Shown here piece after piece: positions 42,701-50,695 of a stretch of DNA of 64,000 nucleotides. Position 1 is the stretch's first letter. Every line of letters begins with the position of its first letter. Source of the DNA: CAZTNW01 sp964614945 (GTDB lineage: Bacteria; Caldisericota; JANLFM01); the NCBI GenBank assembly GCA_964614945.1, contig CAZTNW010000001.1:482750-546749 (forward strand), written 5' to 3'. The translations under genes and the position numbers were made by a program. The notes under the pieces are model-generated. The model was not told the origin of the DNA. It worked only from the letters and a program-made list of their open reading frames with translations, and made no database searches.

Positions 42701-42892
42701 CTCCTCCTGCTCGGTGGCAATAGAGGAAAACACAGCGTATAAGGAATCTATCTGTGGAAGCTGGGAAAGGGAAATGCGCTCCTGCCCACGCCAAGAACTC
42801 AAAAGAAAACGGGGCCCCTTCCTCTCCAGGACAACTCTGTAAGGTTCGATGCTGAATGCATTAAAGACCTTCTCGAGGAACTTACGCACCAT
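39743..42892 (-). CDS. Large TerB_N/TerB_C-domain protein (Shango SngA-like)
   Basis: 1049 residues from ATG 42892. A TTG at 42910 would add six. The TerB_N signature lies near 640-690: YYPTYYDMTSEQRKWYFFWR followed by the T-D-L-S-Y-I-F-L-H-I-Y-E-L-I-N motif. A helical TerB_C-type region follows to about 1030. The first 600 residues form a long region not seen in short SngA proteins: a part near 430-580 (LLLVGGNRDLEILRPL, ILVLLQADALLKSA) resembles a degenerate Rossmann-like domain without Walker motifs. First gene of the three-gene unit. It was probably once fused to or has replaced an enzyme domain; role inferred. Confidence 0.8.
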   Translation of the reverse strand: MVRKFLEKVFNAFSIEPYRVVLERKGPRFLLSSWRGQERISLSQLPQIDSLYAVFSSIATEQEELVIHPGRLLAVREALSHFSAVRVEISADVASLKSAPVPFSFCLHFSWSGEEEALTSQLPRGTLNLKEGWFLQDDCLFHLEGLLPADEIWLEHDQIKQGPDLLKFLREVLPDWLRRNLPVSSGLQYSEDPAPLFLVERVEDDSVTLNLQMRVPADEAEAISCLPGYLIAQGFLRPGIRPAAAKGGVIVLQGEEIPLFMRDQFPHLRGSVDGKVEELSSKHRLLVEKGELILALCRREEVGIGRTYAVPFFSVEGWSFEAEPLSWRMNQAEDFIRVEEGWIPVENLRQAGIGPGGRTTGMTSLRSFPLTPDEVLRGGGARMEGPWAKRDFPPVSVPDAETEAETSRLHMDFLAFWGLPGGIVGSTKEIAPTLARWLAGFSRRNPGSKLLLVGGNRDLEILRPLIPEVPEGLFLSSPKILEGEPQLLREDWTILVLLQADALLKSATSRLYYCLLQIHKRLAIGTFTSFDFLRRYGSRQALARVFEVSYYSSIWQHTVRNPAFRPPPPPLRYGWASRPVVISPRLAEYTLEREERKSMPIPPRSGETPLRPVTGPETLYAPGTHSFFLDAEKLSAYEEPQAEFVPFQQYYPTYYDMTSEQRKWYFFWRGQVRRGSYLETDLSYIFLHIYELINRVGVGDLMDGYEQLCQIWRNYRGQFPRLDFYLVDWIADYALFYHAPIDPLDIYREALGLGFVPFPDLLLPDYLSGPCDRIPFALWEKLSAYDLRAGSFYAKGGKELCERIIPQAVKLVNRYLVRERGQSLFQRFRPLNSFLIQRRPFEGALFGESRREAITLAAVLPYSQHAPLRDFISAVFKHAENKLREISNFRGRLSGYHLEAKIQALLDEALFRKVTQVTLDEVRVKELIQESDQVRDWLLTPQEEAVAREAASPPSSFSPAEGADPWAQFFSRLTPAQKQALQAIARGEDFSEISCIARENLLMPEALIDSLNELALETIGDFILVPNSAPPSIEEEDEEIVEKWLNVLK

Positions 42893-42937
42893 GCTCGACC
42901 ACGCTGGCAATATTATAGGTTATATTGGTGGTCGAGC
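42893..42937 (-). promoter_or_regulatory. Promoter of the TerB operon framed by a perfect 10-bp inverted repeat
   Basis: GCTCGACCAC (42893-42902) and GTGGTCGAGC (42928-42937) are exact reverse complements with 25 bases between them. On the minus strand this spacer holds TATAAT (42917-42912), and the inner arm ends one base from the ATG. No good -35 box is seen. The layout fits an operator that shuts the operon, or a start-site hairpin if transcription begins further upstream. Confidence 0.5.
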
Positions 42938-43205
42938 CCCGAGAAAAGATCGATCAGGGTCAGAGCGCGGCTAGTGCCTCGGAGGAGCGCCTGCTCTTTA
43001 CCTACTCTTACTGTACTGAATCTGAAAAACCACCAGATCCACAGGATCCGGGCAGCGGGCGGACTCCAGGTCTGGCCGATCGCCTGGTTGGCAGGAGTCG
43101 ACAGGACTTTGTTGACTCCTTATTCTCCCATTTGCTCCCTTCGTACTTCTTTTGCGGTGATGATCGTGCTAATTGGAAACCTCCACGGCAGCAAAACTGC
43201 CCGAT

Positions 43206-44366
43206 CTATTCAGCCTTTGCTTTCTCCCTTCGGTAAACCCGGGGTACTCTTTTCGAAATTGCGCAGATTACTTCGTAGTTGATAGTCCCCATCGTTCCTG
43301 CCAGCTCTTCCACAGGCAGACCCTCGCCGAAAAGGGTCACCTCATCTCCCACCTGAACGTCTCCGAGAGCAGTCACGTCGGCCATCAACATGTCCATGCA
43401 GACGGTGCCGATCTGGGGAACTTTTTTCCCCCGGATTACTAACTCAGCTCGATTGGAAAGAAGGCGATTGTAGCCATCTGCATACCCGACGGGAATGGTG
43501 GCCACTCTGGTCGGCCTCTGGGTGATGAAAGTCCCGCCGTAGCTCACGGGAAAACCCGAGGGAAGCTCTTTCAGGAATGCGATTCTCGTCCTGAGGCTCA
43601 TAGCAGGCTTGAGTTCAACCGAAGGGCCGATACCTTCTGTGGGATAGAGGCCATAAATCATTATCCCCGGGCGAACCATATCAAGGTAAGAGTCAGGAAA
43701 ACTAAGCACTGCTGCACTGTTTGCAATGTGCTTGAGGGAAACCTGGATTCCCTCGTTCGCCAGCCGGGAGATCATCTGATTGAAGAGGAGGAGCTGATGA
43801 CGGGTAAAATCTTTGCCTCTGTGGTTTGCGTTTGCGAAATGGCTGTAAATTCCCGCAAGGCGAATGTTCTTGTATTCAAAAACCCGTCGTACGAAAGCTG
43901 GGGCCTCATCCGGTGGCACCCCTATCCTTCCCATGCCGGTCTCCACCTTGAGGTGAACCGGAATTATCTTCCTTCCTCTCGCCGCGGCCCTGTCAAGCGC
44001 CCGGAGCTCATCAATTGAAGTGACGGTCTGAGTCAGCTGCCCCTCCACGATCCTACCTTCTTCGCCCGGCTCAAAGAGGCCCAGGACGAATATGGGGGCC
44101 TGAATGCCCGCCTCCCGCAAAGCCTGACCCTCCTCGGGCGAAGAAACCCCCAATGCGTCTGCTCCATTTTTCAGCGCTACCAGGCTTACCTCCAGAGCCC
44201 CATGTCCATAGCCATCAGCTTTGACTACAGCCATCAGGCGCTTCGTATCCCCTATTACCCTGCGAACCTCGCGTACATTGTGTGCTATTGCCCTCAGATC
44301 GACGACCGCTTCAATTCGTCCCATCGTTTTGCCCGTTGCTCCCTTCGTCCGAACGATGCCGTTCAT
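43206..44366 (-). CDS. alr: Alanine racemase
   Basis: PLP enzyme making D-alanine for peptidoglycan. 386 residues. PLP lysine in LMAVVKADGYGHGALE, then HLKVETGMGRIG, SHFANAN, HIANSAAVL, MVRPGIMIYGLYP and catalytic-loop GTVCMDMLMADVT. ATG 44366 adds 14 residues before MGRIEAVVDL. Neither start has a clear SD. About 295 gene-free bases separate it from the TerB gene. Confidence 0.95.
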   Translation of the reverse strand: MNGIVRTKGATGKTMGRIEAVVDLRAIAHNVREVRRVIGDTKRLMAVVKADGYGHGALEVSLVALKNGADALGVSSPEEGQALREAGIQAPIFVLGLFEPGEEGRIVEGQLTQTVTSIDELRALDRAAARGRKIIPVHLKVETGMGRIGVPPDEAPAFVRRVFEYKNIRLAGIYSHFANANHRGKDFTRHQLLLFNQMISRLANEGIQVSLKHIANSAAVLSFPDSYLDMVRPGIMIYGLYPTEGIGPSVELKPAMSLRTRIAFLKELPSGFPVSYGGTFITQRPTRVATIPVGYADGYNRLLSNRAELVIRGKKVPQIGTVCMDMLMADVTALGDVQVGDEVTLFGEGLPVEELAGTMGTINYEVICAISKRVPRVYRREKAKAE

Positions 44367-44520
44367 GGGATTAATACCTTATATATTTTCGACGTAAAGC
44401 AGACTATACATTTTCAAACGGAAAGTCCAATTCGGCAAGTTTTTAAAGGGAAGCCGATGCAGAAAGCATCAGCTTGATTGAGGACAAAATTAACGGGGCT
44501 CTTTTGAAACGATCAGGCTT

Positions 44521-44945
44521 CTAAGATCGCAAGAGCATGGTGCACTGTGATGTAGGCCCTTCAATCTTTGAAGCTCCCGCTGGGATTAGAGTGCGCTCAT
44601 CCTTCAGGAAGATGCGTCCCTCCATTTCGTCGCGGGAAAAGGAGCGGACGCTCCCCACTCCCATTTCCCTCTGAATCAGCTGCACGGAGCAGACCCTCGC
44701 CCTTTACCCGGCCCTCGTATAGCACCCTTACTGGTGCAGGCGGGAAGCCTGTCGGCACGTTCCACCGACATTGATACAATCGGGTCTTAGCAGATTGGAA
44801 AGTCATAAATTCCTGGGACAAGCGGAAGAAAATACGATTTGCCAAGAAAAAATCATCCTGGGCGCTAAACTTCCTGAACAGTACGCCGCTTCTTGCATCG
44901 ACATCCTGAGCGAGAACGCAAGCCTTGATACGAGGCCATAGGCGG
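44521..44945 (-). pseudogene. Frameshifted remnant of an unknown gene behind the GntR regulator
   Basis: Two minus-strand frames join into one protein. The first reads VLAQDVDARSGVLFRKFSAQ and NRIFFRLSQEFMTFQSAK, then VPTGFPPAPVRVLYEGRVKGE. After a one-base shift near 44695 the second reads CSVQLIQREMGVGSVRSFSR and ends FLKDERTLIPAGASKIEGP... with a TAG at 44523-44521. No start codon survives. It follows the GntR gene directly and may be its former target gene. I do not recognise the family. 44367-44520 shows no gene. Confidence 0.5.
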
Positions 44946-44946
44946 A

Positions 44947-45678
44947 CTATCGGAGAGGGTTATTCCTGCTTCTTTTCCTTCTTGCTTTTCCCTCCTCCGG
45001 AAGCGATGAGGAGGGTTGGGAGGCGAGTTTTTCGGTCAAGTCGTGAAGGGCGCTATCTATGTGTTTGCGCATAAGTTTTTCTGCGGATTCCGGATCTCTT
45101 CTCGCCAGGCACTCAGCGATCTCCCTGTGTTCCGCCAAACTTCGCTTCGCTCGCTCGGGGAACGTGAGGGGGTAAAAACGGGAGAGGATAATCTGAGAAT
45201 TCTGGTTTTCCCAGATACCGGTCAGGATCGGCGAATTGGCCACCTTAATTATAATGGAATGAAATTTACGGTCCATATTGCGGAATAACTTCCAATCCGG
45301 ATCGGAGACCTGGTTGTATTCCGCCAACACCTTGCGCAAAGAGGAGAGCTGGCGATCGGTGATTCTCTGCGCAGCCAAATAAGCTGACAGCCCGTGCGTT
45401 ACTGAAGTAACGCGGAGAAGATCGATCAGCTCCTCATTGGAGAAGGTACGCACGAATACCCCGTAACGAGGACGTATCTCGAGCAGATTCTCCTGTTGCA
45501 GAATCACTATGGCTTCTCGTACCGGAGTACGGCTCACACCCAATTTCTGGCTGATTTCTTCTTCCGGAATGCGATCACCCGGCTGATACTCGCCGCTCAA
45601 AATAGCCTCGCGAATAACCCTTGCTAATTCATACCTGAGCATTACATGGAAAGACGCATTTTCTTTGACCCTTTTCAT
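44947..45678 (-). CDS. GntR-family (FadR/FCD type) transcription regulator
   Basis: 243 residues. N-terminal winged helix: VIREAILSGEYQPGDRIPEEEISQKLGVSRTPVREAI is the family signature. An all-helical FCD effector domain follows with metal-type residues (DRKFHSIIIKVA, HREIAECLARRDPESAEKLMRKHI). These proteins usually repress catabolic genes and respond to carboxylic acids. The gene behind it is decayed, so the regulator may have lost its local target. Confidence 0.92.
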   Translation of the reverse strand: MKRVKENASFHVMLRYELARVIREAILSGEYQPGDRIPEEEISQKLGVSRTPVREAIVILQQENLLEIRPRYGVFVRTFSNEELIDLLRVTSVTHGLSAYLAAQRITDRQLSSLRKVLAEYNQVSDPDWKLFRNMDRKFHSIIIKVANSPILTGIWENQNSQIILSRFYPLTFPERAKRSLAEHREIAECLARRDPESAEKLMRKHIDSALHDLTEKLASQPSSSLPEEGKARRKRSRNNPLR

Positions 45679-45787
45679 TTCCCCCAGCCCGTTCTGTTTT
45701 TGTGTATCTAAGCCACAATATTTTATATTTTATTCCCTTGTTAATTTAATTGTATCCAAACAAGAGCACTTGTCAAAGCTCAGTCAC

Positions 45788-46110
45788 CTACAAGGGTGCT
45801 CCTTGACTCCTTTTACAAATCTCGAGCAGGCCAACACGGTTCTGGTAAAAGGAGAGGCCAGAGATAAAGAACCCGGGGGGGAATCTTGCCCTTATCTCTT
45901 TCCAGTCCTCCCTGCTTACAAGTCGAGAGCTAGGCTTGGAGCAAGAAAAATCTTCGCTTTCGCAAATGATCTTCTCAGGGGTAATAGGAGAACTGGAAAC
46001 TACAAACCGGGCATCGCTTAACATCCGCGCAGTTCCTGGTTGCTTTCCTTCGCTGCCCGGTAAGCTGCGCACTCCAAGCAATCATAACCGCAAAGGACAA
46101 GTCCTTCCAT
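45788..46110 (-). pseudogene. Decayed DUF3795 gene
   Basis: A start MEGLVLCGYDCLECAAYRAA is followed by KESNQELRGC and then TAA at 46020-46018. The continuing family pattern (DARFVVSSSPITPEKIICE) is found one frame over. The later cysteine region is scrambled. The N-terminal CGYDCLECAAY is a clear DUF3795 signature. The 505-base gap between GntR and truA otherwise shows only AT-rich sequence near 46140. Confidence 0.6.
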
Positions 46111-46153
46111 GAGTCAATCTCCCTTCATGCATTCAGATAACCATATATTATAT

Positions 46154-46180
46154 TTTCGCACAAGCAACGGGCATGCGAAA
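46154..46180 (-). terminator. Possible terminator behind truA
   Basis: On the minus strand TTTCGCA pairs with TGCGAAA around a 13-base loop a few bases after the truA stop, followed by an AT-rich stretch (ATATAATATATGG). It would end the long ribosomal-to-truA unit. The T-run is imperfect. Confidence 0.4.
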
Positions 46181-46183
46181 GGT

Positions 46184-46933
46184 TCACCCCCAACAGCTGT
46201 CGTAAAGTACCTTCACCAGATATAAGCCCCACGGCGGCACGGTAGGGCCAGCAAAACGCCGATCCTTCCGGTCCAAGATCACTTCCACCGCCCTTGCCTC
46301 CATTTTGCCCCTGCCCACCTCGAGCAGTGTACCAACGATGGCGCGGATCATGTGCTGGAGGAAGCCGCTTCCTTCAAAAATAAAGCATACGAGGGAGGAA
46401 CGCAACACGACATCTGCCCGGCGTATGAGCCTCACCGTTCCGCTGGGATAAGCTCCTGCTTTAGCGAACGAGCGGAAATCGTGCTCTCCGAGAAGAAAGG
46501 ATAGCCCAGCCTCCATCCTTGCGAGATCAAGAGGATAGGGGTAGTGGTAGGCAAAATCGAGCAAAAAAGGGCTCATGATTTCCTCGTTCCAGACAAAGTA
46601 CGTATAGATTTTACCCCGAGCATGAATACGAGAATGAAATTTCTCTTCGATCTCTCGTGCATTTACGATCCTCAGTGCCGGGGGCAGCAGCGCGTTCAGC
46701 GCGTTCTTCAATTCTCCGGCGCTCATCTCGCTCTGCGTTTTAAAATTGCAGACTTGGAGGCAGGCATGAACTCCCCTGTCCGTCCTCCCGGCCCCTACCA
46801 CCTTGATATCCTCCCCGATCAGAAAACTTATTTTCTCTTCCAGCAAACCCTGCACGCTGCGGTGTTGCCGTTGCCTCTGGAATCCGTAGAAGGCGCTGCC
46901 CAGATAGGAGATCTCGAGCAGGATATTCCTCAT
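46184..46933 (-). CDS. truA: tRNA pseudouridine(38-40) synthase
   Basis: 249 residues from ATG 46933. Catalytic motif GAGRTDRGVHA with the essential Asp near residue 52, FHSRIHARGKIYTY, DFRSFAKAG, GSGFLQHMIRAIVGTLLEVG. Overlaps the ecfT stop by one base. Last gene of the block that begins with tuf, as in many Firmicutes. Confidence 0.96.
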   Translation of the reverse strand: MRNILLEISYLGSAFYGFQRQRQHRSVQGLLEEKISFLIGEDIKVVGAGRTDRGVHACLQVCNFKTQSEMSAGELKNALNALLPPALRIVNAREIEEKFHSRIHARGKIYTYFVWNEEIMSPFLLDFAYHYPYPLDLARMEAGLSFLLGEHDFRSFAKAGAYPSGTVRLIRRADVVLRSSLVCFIFEGSGFLQHMIRAIVGTLLEVGRGKMEARAVEVILDRKDRRFAGPTVPPWGLYLVKVLYDSCWG

Positions 46934-47724
46934 CAAAACGCCAGCAGCCAGTTGAAGGCCAGCATAACTCCTCCCAAGGAGAAGGCAACAAGGGATCCCC
47001 AGAGGTCGGATGGCTTGAGTTTCATCTCCTTCATTCGGGTGCGGCCCTCTCCTCCCCGGTAGCAACGCGCCTCCATTGCCGTTGCCAGTTCGTCTGCCCG
47101 GCGAAAAGCGGAGACGAAAAGAGGAATTAGCACCGGAACAAGCGCACGGAGGCGACGGAAGATGTTTCCTCTGTCCAGGGGAGCACCGCGGGAAATCTGC
47201 GCCTTAATTATTTTGTCAGTCTCATCCAGTAGTGTCGGGATGAAGCGGAGGGCGATCGTCATCATCATCGCTATTTCGTGCACTGGGATCTTCAAGTATC
47301 TAAGCGGAGAGAAGATCCGATCCAGAGCGTCGGTGAGATCGATCGGGGAAGTAACCAGCGTGAGCAAGGTCGTCACCAGCACGAGCAGGGCAAGACGAAG
47401 GCTCATGAACAGGGCAAGCCAGAGTCCGCCGGAGGAGATCCTGATGATCCCCCATTCGACCAGGATATGCCCCTCCGCGGTGAAGAAGCCCTGGACAACG
47501 AAAGTGAAGAGAATGAGAAAAATTATCGGTTTCAGCCCGCGAACAAGGTAGCGCATGGAGATCCGGCTCATCCGAACTACAAGGACGATAAGGACGAGAA
47601 AGAAAAGATAGCCGGATACATTACGCACAAAGAAAAGCAGGACGAGGAAGACTGCAGAAAGCATCAGCTTGACCCTGGCATCGAGCTGGTGGAGGAAAGA
47701 ATCTCCGGGGATATACTGTCCCAA
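46933..47724 (-). CDS. ecfT: Energy-coupling factor transporter transmembrane protein
   Basis: 263 residues, five to six membrane helices. The coupling helices carry the A-R-G-type motifs AQISRGAPLDRG and AMEARCYRG that contact the two ATPases. Forms the shared ECF module with EcfA1 and EcfA2. Substrate-specific S components are encoded elsewhere, so vitamin type is unknown. Confidence 0.94.
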   Translation of the reverse strand: MGQYIPGDSFLHQLDARVKLMLSAVFLVLLFFVRNVSGYLFFLVLIVLVVRMSRISMRYLVRGLKPIIFLILFTFVVQGFFTAEGHILVEWGIIRISSGGLWLALFMSLRLALLVLVTTLLTLVTSPIDLTDALDRIFSPLRYLKIPVHEIAMMMTIALRFIPTLLDETDKIIKAQISRGAPLDRGNIFRRLRALVPVLIPLFVSAFRRADELATAMEARCYRGGEGRTRMKEMKLKPSDLWGSLVAFSLGGVMLAFNWLLAF

Positions 47725-47734
47725 GGTGACAACA

Positions 47735-48595
47735 TTAGAGAGCTGAACCGGAAACCTCCTTTAAAATCAAGCGTACAGCTTCTTTTATTTCAAAAATACC
47801 AATAGGCAAGCGCCATCCCTTTCGGTTCAAACTGACAAAGAGCTGAGGGAAAAAAGGAAGGACGAGGCCGGAAGATTCCACTTGCTCCGGATGAGAGAAA
47901 ATTTCCGCAGGAGTGCCGGACAGGACGATCCTCCCCTCTTTCAGTATAATGATCCGCTCGGCGAGGGCAGCGATCTCATCCATATCGTGGCTGACCATGA
48001 TGATCGTGGTTTGCTCGTTGTTGTGAAGCAGCTGGAGACGCGTCAAGATCTCTCTCTTCCCCCTGGGATCGAGGCCGGCCGTCACCTCATCGAGAATGAG
48101 GAAATTTGGCCGCATGGCCAGTACTCCAGCGATCGCCACCAGTCGCTTCTCGCCACCGGAAAGGCTGAAGGGGGAGCGAGAGCGAAACCGTCCCGGTTCA
48201 AGGCCTACCTTGAGCAGGGCTTCTTCCACGCGGTCTTTGACCTCATCCGGGTTCAATCTCAGGTTGCGGGGGCCGAAGGCCACATCCTCAAAAACTGTTT
48301 CAGCGAAGAGCTGGTGCTCGGGAAATTGAAAGATCAGGCCCACCTGCTGACGAATCCTACCTATATCCACCTTCCGGTCGAAGACGTCCACGCTGTCAAT
48401 TAACAACTGCCCGGAAGTGGGACGCAGCAACCCATTCATGATCTGCACAAGAGTGGATTTTCCGCTGCCGGTCTCTCCGATCAGGCCAAGGAACTCCCCG
48501 GGGTCCACGATGAAGGAGACATCGTCCAAGGCCTTCTTCTCCCAGGGAAGACCGGGCCCATAAATGTATGTCAGGCTTTTTGCTTCAAGGCGCAT
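47735..48595 (-). CDS. ecfA2: ECF transporter ATPase (EcfA2 type)
   Basis: 286 residues. GETGSGKSTLVQIMNGLLRP (Walker A), Q-loop LIFQFPEHQLFAETVFEDVAFGP, signature SLSGGEKRLVAIAGVLA, Walker B FLILDEVTAGLD, H-loop VSHDMDE. The Q-loop F-P-E-x-Q and E-x-T-A-G-L-D forms are those of EcfA2. Start overlaps the EcfA1 stop by 25 bases. Confidence 0.94.
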   Translation of the reverse strand: MRLEAKSLTYIYGPGLPWEKKALDDVSFIVDPGEFLGLIGETGSGKSTLVQIMNGLLRPTSGQLLIDSVDVFDRKVDIGRIRQQVGLIFQFPEHQLFAETVFEDVAFGPRNLRLNPDEVKDRVEEALLKVGLEPGRFRSRSPFSLSGGEKRLVAIAGVLAMRPNFLILDEVTAGLDPRGKREILTRLQLLHNNEQTTIIMVSHDMDEIAALAERIIILKEGRIVLSGTPAEIFSHPEQVESSGLVLPFFPQLFVSLNRKGWRLPIGIFEIKEAVRLILKEVSGSAL

Positions 48596-49413
48596 AGGTT
48601 CTCGCTGAGATCCTCCAACCGCAGCGACGGAGTCCCCAGGGGAAGACCGTTATCCCGTAAAGCCTGGTCGAGGCGCAGGGCCGTGGGAGGTTCCAGATGA
48701 GCTAATCGAAGTTTGTCGGTATTCCTCAGGACCTCCACCGGAGGACCGTAGAGAAACAGCTTACCTTCCAAAAGCACCATAACATTTTGCGCGAGCAGGG
48801 CCTCCTCCATTAAGTGGGTGATCAGGATGATAGTGATGCCCTCCTTATTCAATTCACGGAGAATTTGTCTGACCTCCTGCCTGCCTTTCGGATCGAGGAG
48901 GCTGGTGGGCTCATCCAAAATAATCGCGCTCGGCCTCATCGCTAATATTCCGGCAATGGCCACTCTTTGTTTCTGTCCTCCAGAAAGCAGATGAGGTGGA
49001 TGTTGCCGGTAATCAAGCATTCTCACTTTGTCTAGAACATCCTCTACTCGCCTACGGATTTCCTTCGGCTCGACTCCGAGGTTCTCGAGGCCAAAAGCTA
49101 CATCCTCTTCCACAACGGTACCCACGATCTGATTATCGGGGTTCTGAAAGACCATGCCGACCTGTTGGCGAACGGACCAGAGATTGGAGGGCTCCCGCGT
49201 ATCCATCCCCTTGATTAACACCCTACCTTCGAGGGGAAGGATCAGGGCATTGAGCAGACGGGCAAAGGTGGACTTACCTGAACCATTGGGCCCAAGAACA
49301 CAGAGAAAGTCCCCCTGCGGGATCTCCAAAGTCAGGGAGGAAAGGGCAAAGTCGGGGATTCCCTTATCTGCGTATTTGTAGCTGGCCCCCTCCAGGGCGA
49401 TGTGCGCAGTAAT
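48571..49413 (-). CDS. ecfA1: ECF transporter ATPase (EcfA1 type), probably with an ATT start codon
   Basis: GPNGSGKSTFARLLNALI, VFQNPDNQIVGTVVEEDVAFGLENLG, LSGGQKQRVAIAGILA, IILDEPTSLLD, ITHLMEEA: a complete ABC ATPase. The first TTG (49329) would remove the first strands (ALEGASYKYADKGIPDFALSSLT), which the fold needs. The frame is open only back to the rplQ stop (49414-49416), and this stretch holds no ATG, GTG or TTG. The first codon after that stop is ATT, giving 280 residues, the usual length. Use of ATT (or ATC 49401) is inferred. Confidence 0.8.
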   Translation of the reverse strand: MTAHIALEGASYKYADKGIPDFALSSLTLEIPQGDFLCVLGPNGSGKSTFARLLNALILPLEGRVLIKGMDTREPSNLWSVRQQVGMVFQNPDNQIVGTVVEEDVAFGLENLGVEPKEIRRRVEDVLDKVRMLDYRQHPPHLLSGGQKQRVAIAGILAMRPSAIILDEPTSLLDPKGRQEVRQILRELNKEGITIILITHLMEEALLAQNVMVLLEGKLFLYGPPVEVLRNTDKLRLAHLEPPTALRLDQALRDNGLPLGTPSLRLEDLSENLCALKQKA

Positions 49414-49770
49414 TTATTCTACGAGCTCCAGGATCGCCATCTCAGCGCCATCCCCCCTGCGGCTTCCAGTTTTGATGATCCGCGTGTAACCCCCATCGCG
49501 GCCTTCGACCTTGGGGAGAACCGTTGAGTACAAGCGCTCACCAGCCTTCTTGGTGAGGAGAAAGGAGAAAACCTCTCTCTGTGATGCCAGGTCCTTCTCT
49601 CTGGCCTGGCTGATCAGCCTTTCTATTACCCGCTGCGCTTCCTTGGCCTTCTCTTGAGTTGTCTCAATCTTCGACTTCAAGAAAAAATTGGTGGCCAGGC
49701 TGCGCAGAAGAGCCCTCCTTGAGCTCGTGGTTCGACCCAATTTCCTGTAATCTTTCGCGTGTTTCATCAT
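49414..49770 (-). CDS. rplQ: Ribosomal protein bL17
   Basis: 118 residues. KLGRTTSSRRALLRSLATNFF start and the C-terminal YTRIIKTGSRRGDGAEMAILEL are standard. Starts in the end of rpoA (four-base overlap) and its stop touches the presumed ATT start of ecfA1. Confidence 0.97.
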   Translation of the reverse strand: MMKHAKDYRKLGRTTSSRRALLRSLATNFFLKSKIETTQEKAKEAQRVIERLISQAREKDLASQREVFSFLLTKKAGERLYSTVLPKVEGRDGGYTRIIKTGSRRGDGAEMAILELVE

Positions 49771-50684
49771 TCTTCTTCCTTCAGGCTCAGGCCGAGCTCC
49801 TGCATTTTCAGATTGATTTCCTCGAGCGATCTCTTCCCGAAGTTCTTAATGTTCAAGAGCTCGTTCTCCGTTTTTGCGATCAGGTCGCCGGTTGTACATA
49901 CCCCGACCGAGGAAAGGGCGTTATAAGACCGCACAGAGAGGTGCAGTTTGTCAATGGGGATCTCGAGGAGATTTCCCCGCACCGCTTCCTTGCCGTAGGT
50001 GCTCCGCAGGTCGCGCACAATCAGGAAATGATCGACCAGAATCTGCGCAGCCTGGGTAACTGCCTCCACGGGGCTCGCCGCCTTGTTCGTCCAGACTGAA
50101 AGCTCGAGGCGATCGTATTCGATTGCCTGGCCGACGCGGGTCGGGGTAACGTTGTAGGATACCTGTCGTACGGGCGAAAAAAATGAATCCATGGGAATCA
50201 CGCCGATGGGAAAGTTCGGCTTTTTATTTTGCTCGGCAGGAAAATAGCCCCTTCCCTGTTCCACGTAGATCTGCATGCGCAGATCGGCCTTGTCATTGTC
50301 CAGTGTGGCGATGTGAAGTTCAGGATTGAGGATTTCGATTTCGGCATCCTCTTCGATATCTGAAGCTCTAACCTCGCCTTCTCCTCTGGCTTCAAGATAG
50401 ATAATCTTGGTTTCGGTGGTTCTGCTGCGCAGTACGAGATCCTTTAGGTTAGTCACTATTTCCGGAACATCTTCCCGCACATGCGGAACGGTAGCGAACT
50501 CATGCAATACCCCCTCAATCTGTACGGCCGTGGCTGCGGCTCCTGGAATAGACGATAGAAGCACGCGCCGCAAAGCATTGCCCAGGGTCACCCCGTACCC
50601 CTTCTCCAGGGGACTGACGATGAATTGAGCGAAATTGTCGCTCTCATTTAAGACCTCTACATTCGGCTTCTCTAATTTGATCAA
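49767..50684 (-). CDS. rpoA: RNA polymerase alpha subunit
   Basis: 305 residues. N-terminal dimerisation domain (FIVSPLEKGYGVTLGNALRRVLLSSIPGAA) and the C-terminal domain with two helix-hairpin-helix units (LSVRSYNALSSVGVCTTGDLIAKTENELLNIKNFGKRSLEEI) are both intact, so UP-element and activator contacts are possible. Between rpsD and rplQ as usual. Confidence 0.98.
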   Translation of the reverse strand: MIKLEKPNVEVLNESDNFAQFIVSPLEKGYGVTLGNALRRVLLSSIPGAAATAVQIEGVLHEFATVPHVREDVPEIVTNLKDLVLRSRTTETKIIYLEARGEGEVRASDIEEDAEIEILNPELHIATLDNDKADLRMQIYVEQGRGYFPAEQNKKPNFPIGVIPMDSFFSPVRQVSYNVTPTRVGQAIEYDRLELSVWTNKAASPVEAVTQAAQILVDHFLIVRDLRSTYGKEAVRGNLLEIPIDKLHLSVRSYNALSSVGVCTTGDLIAKTENELLNIKNFGKRSLEEINLKMQELGLSLKEEE

Positions 50685-50695
50685 GGGAAACCTCC

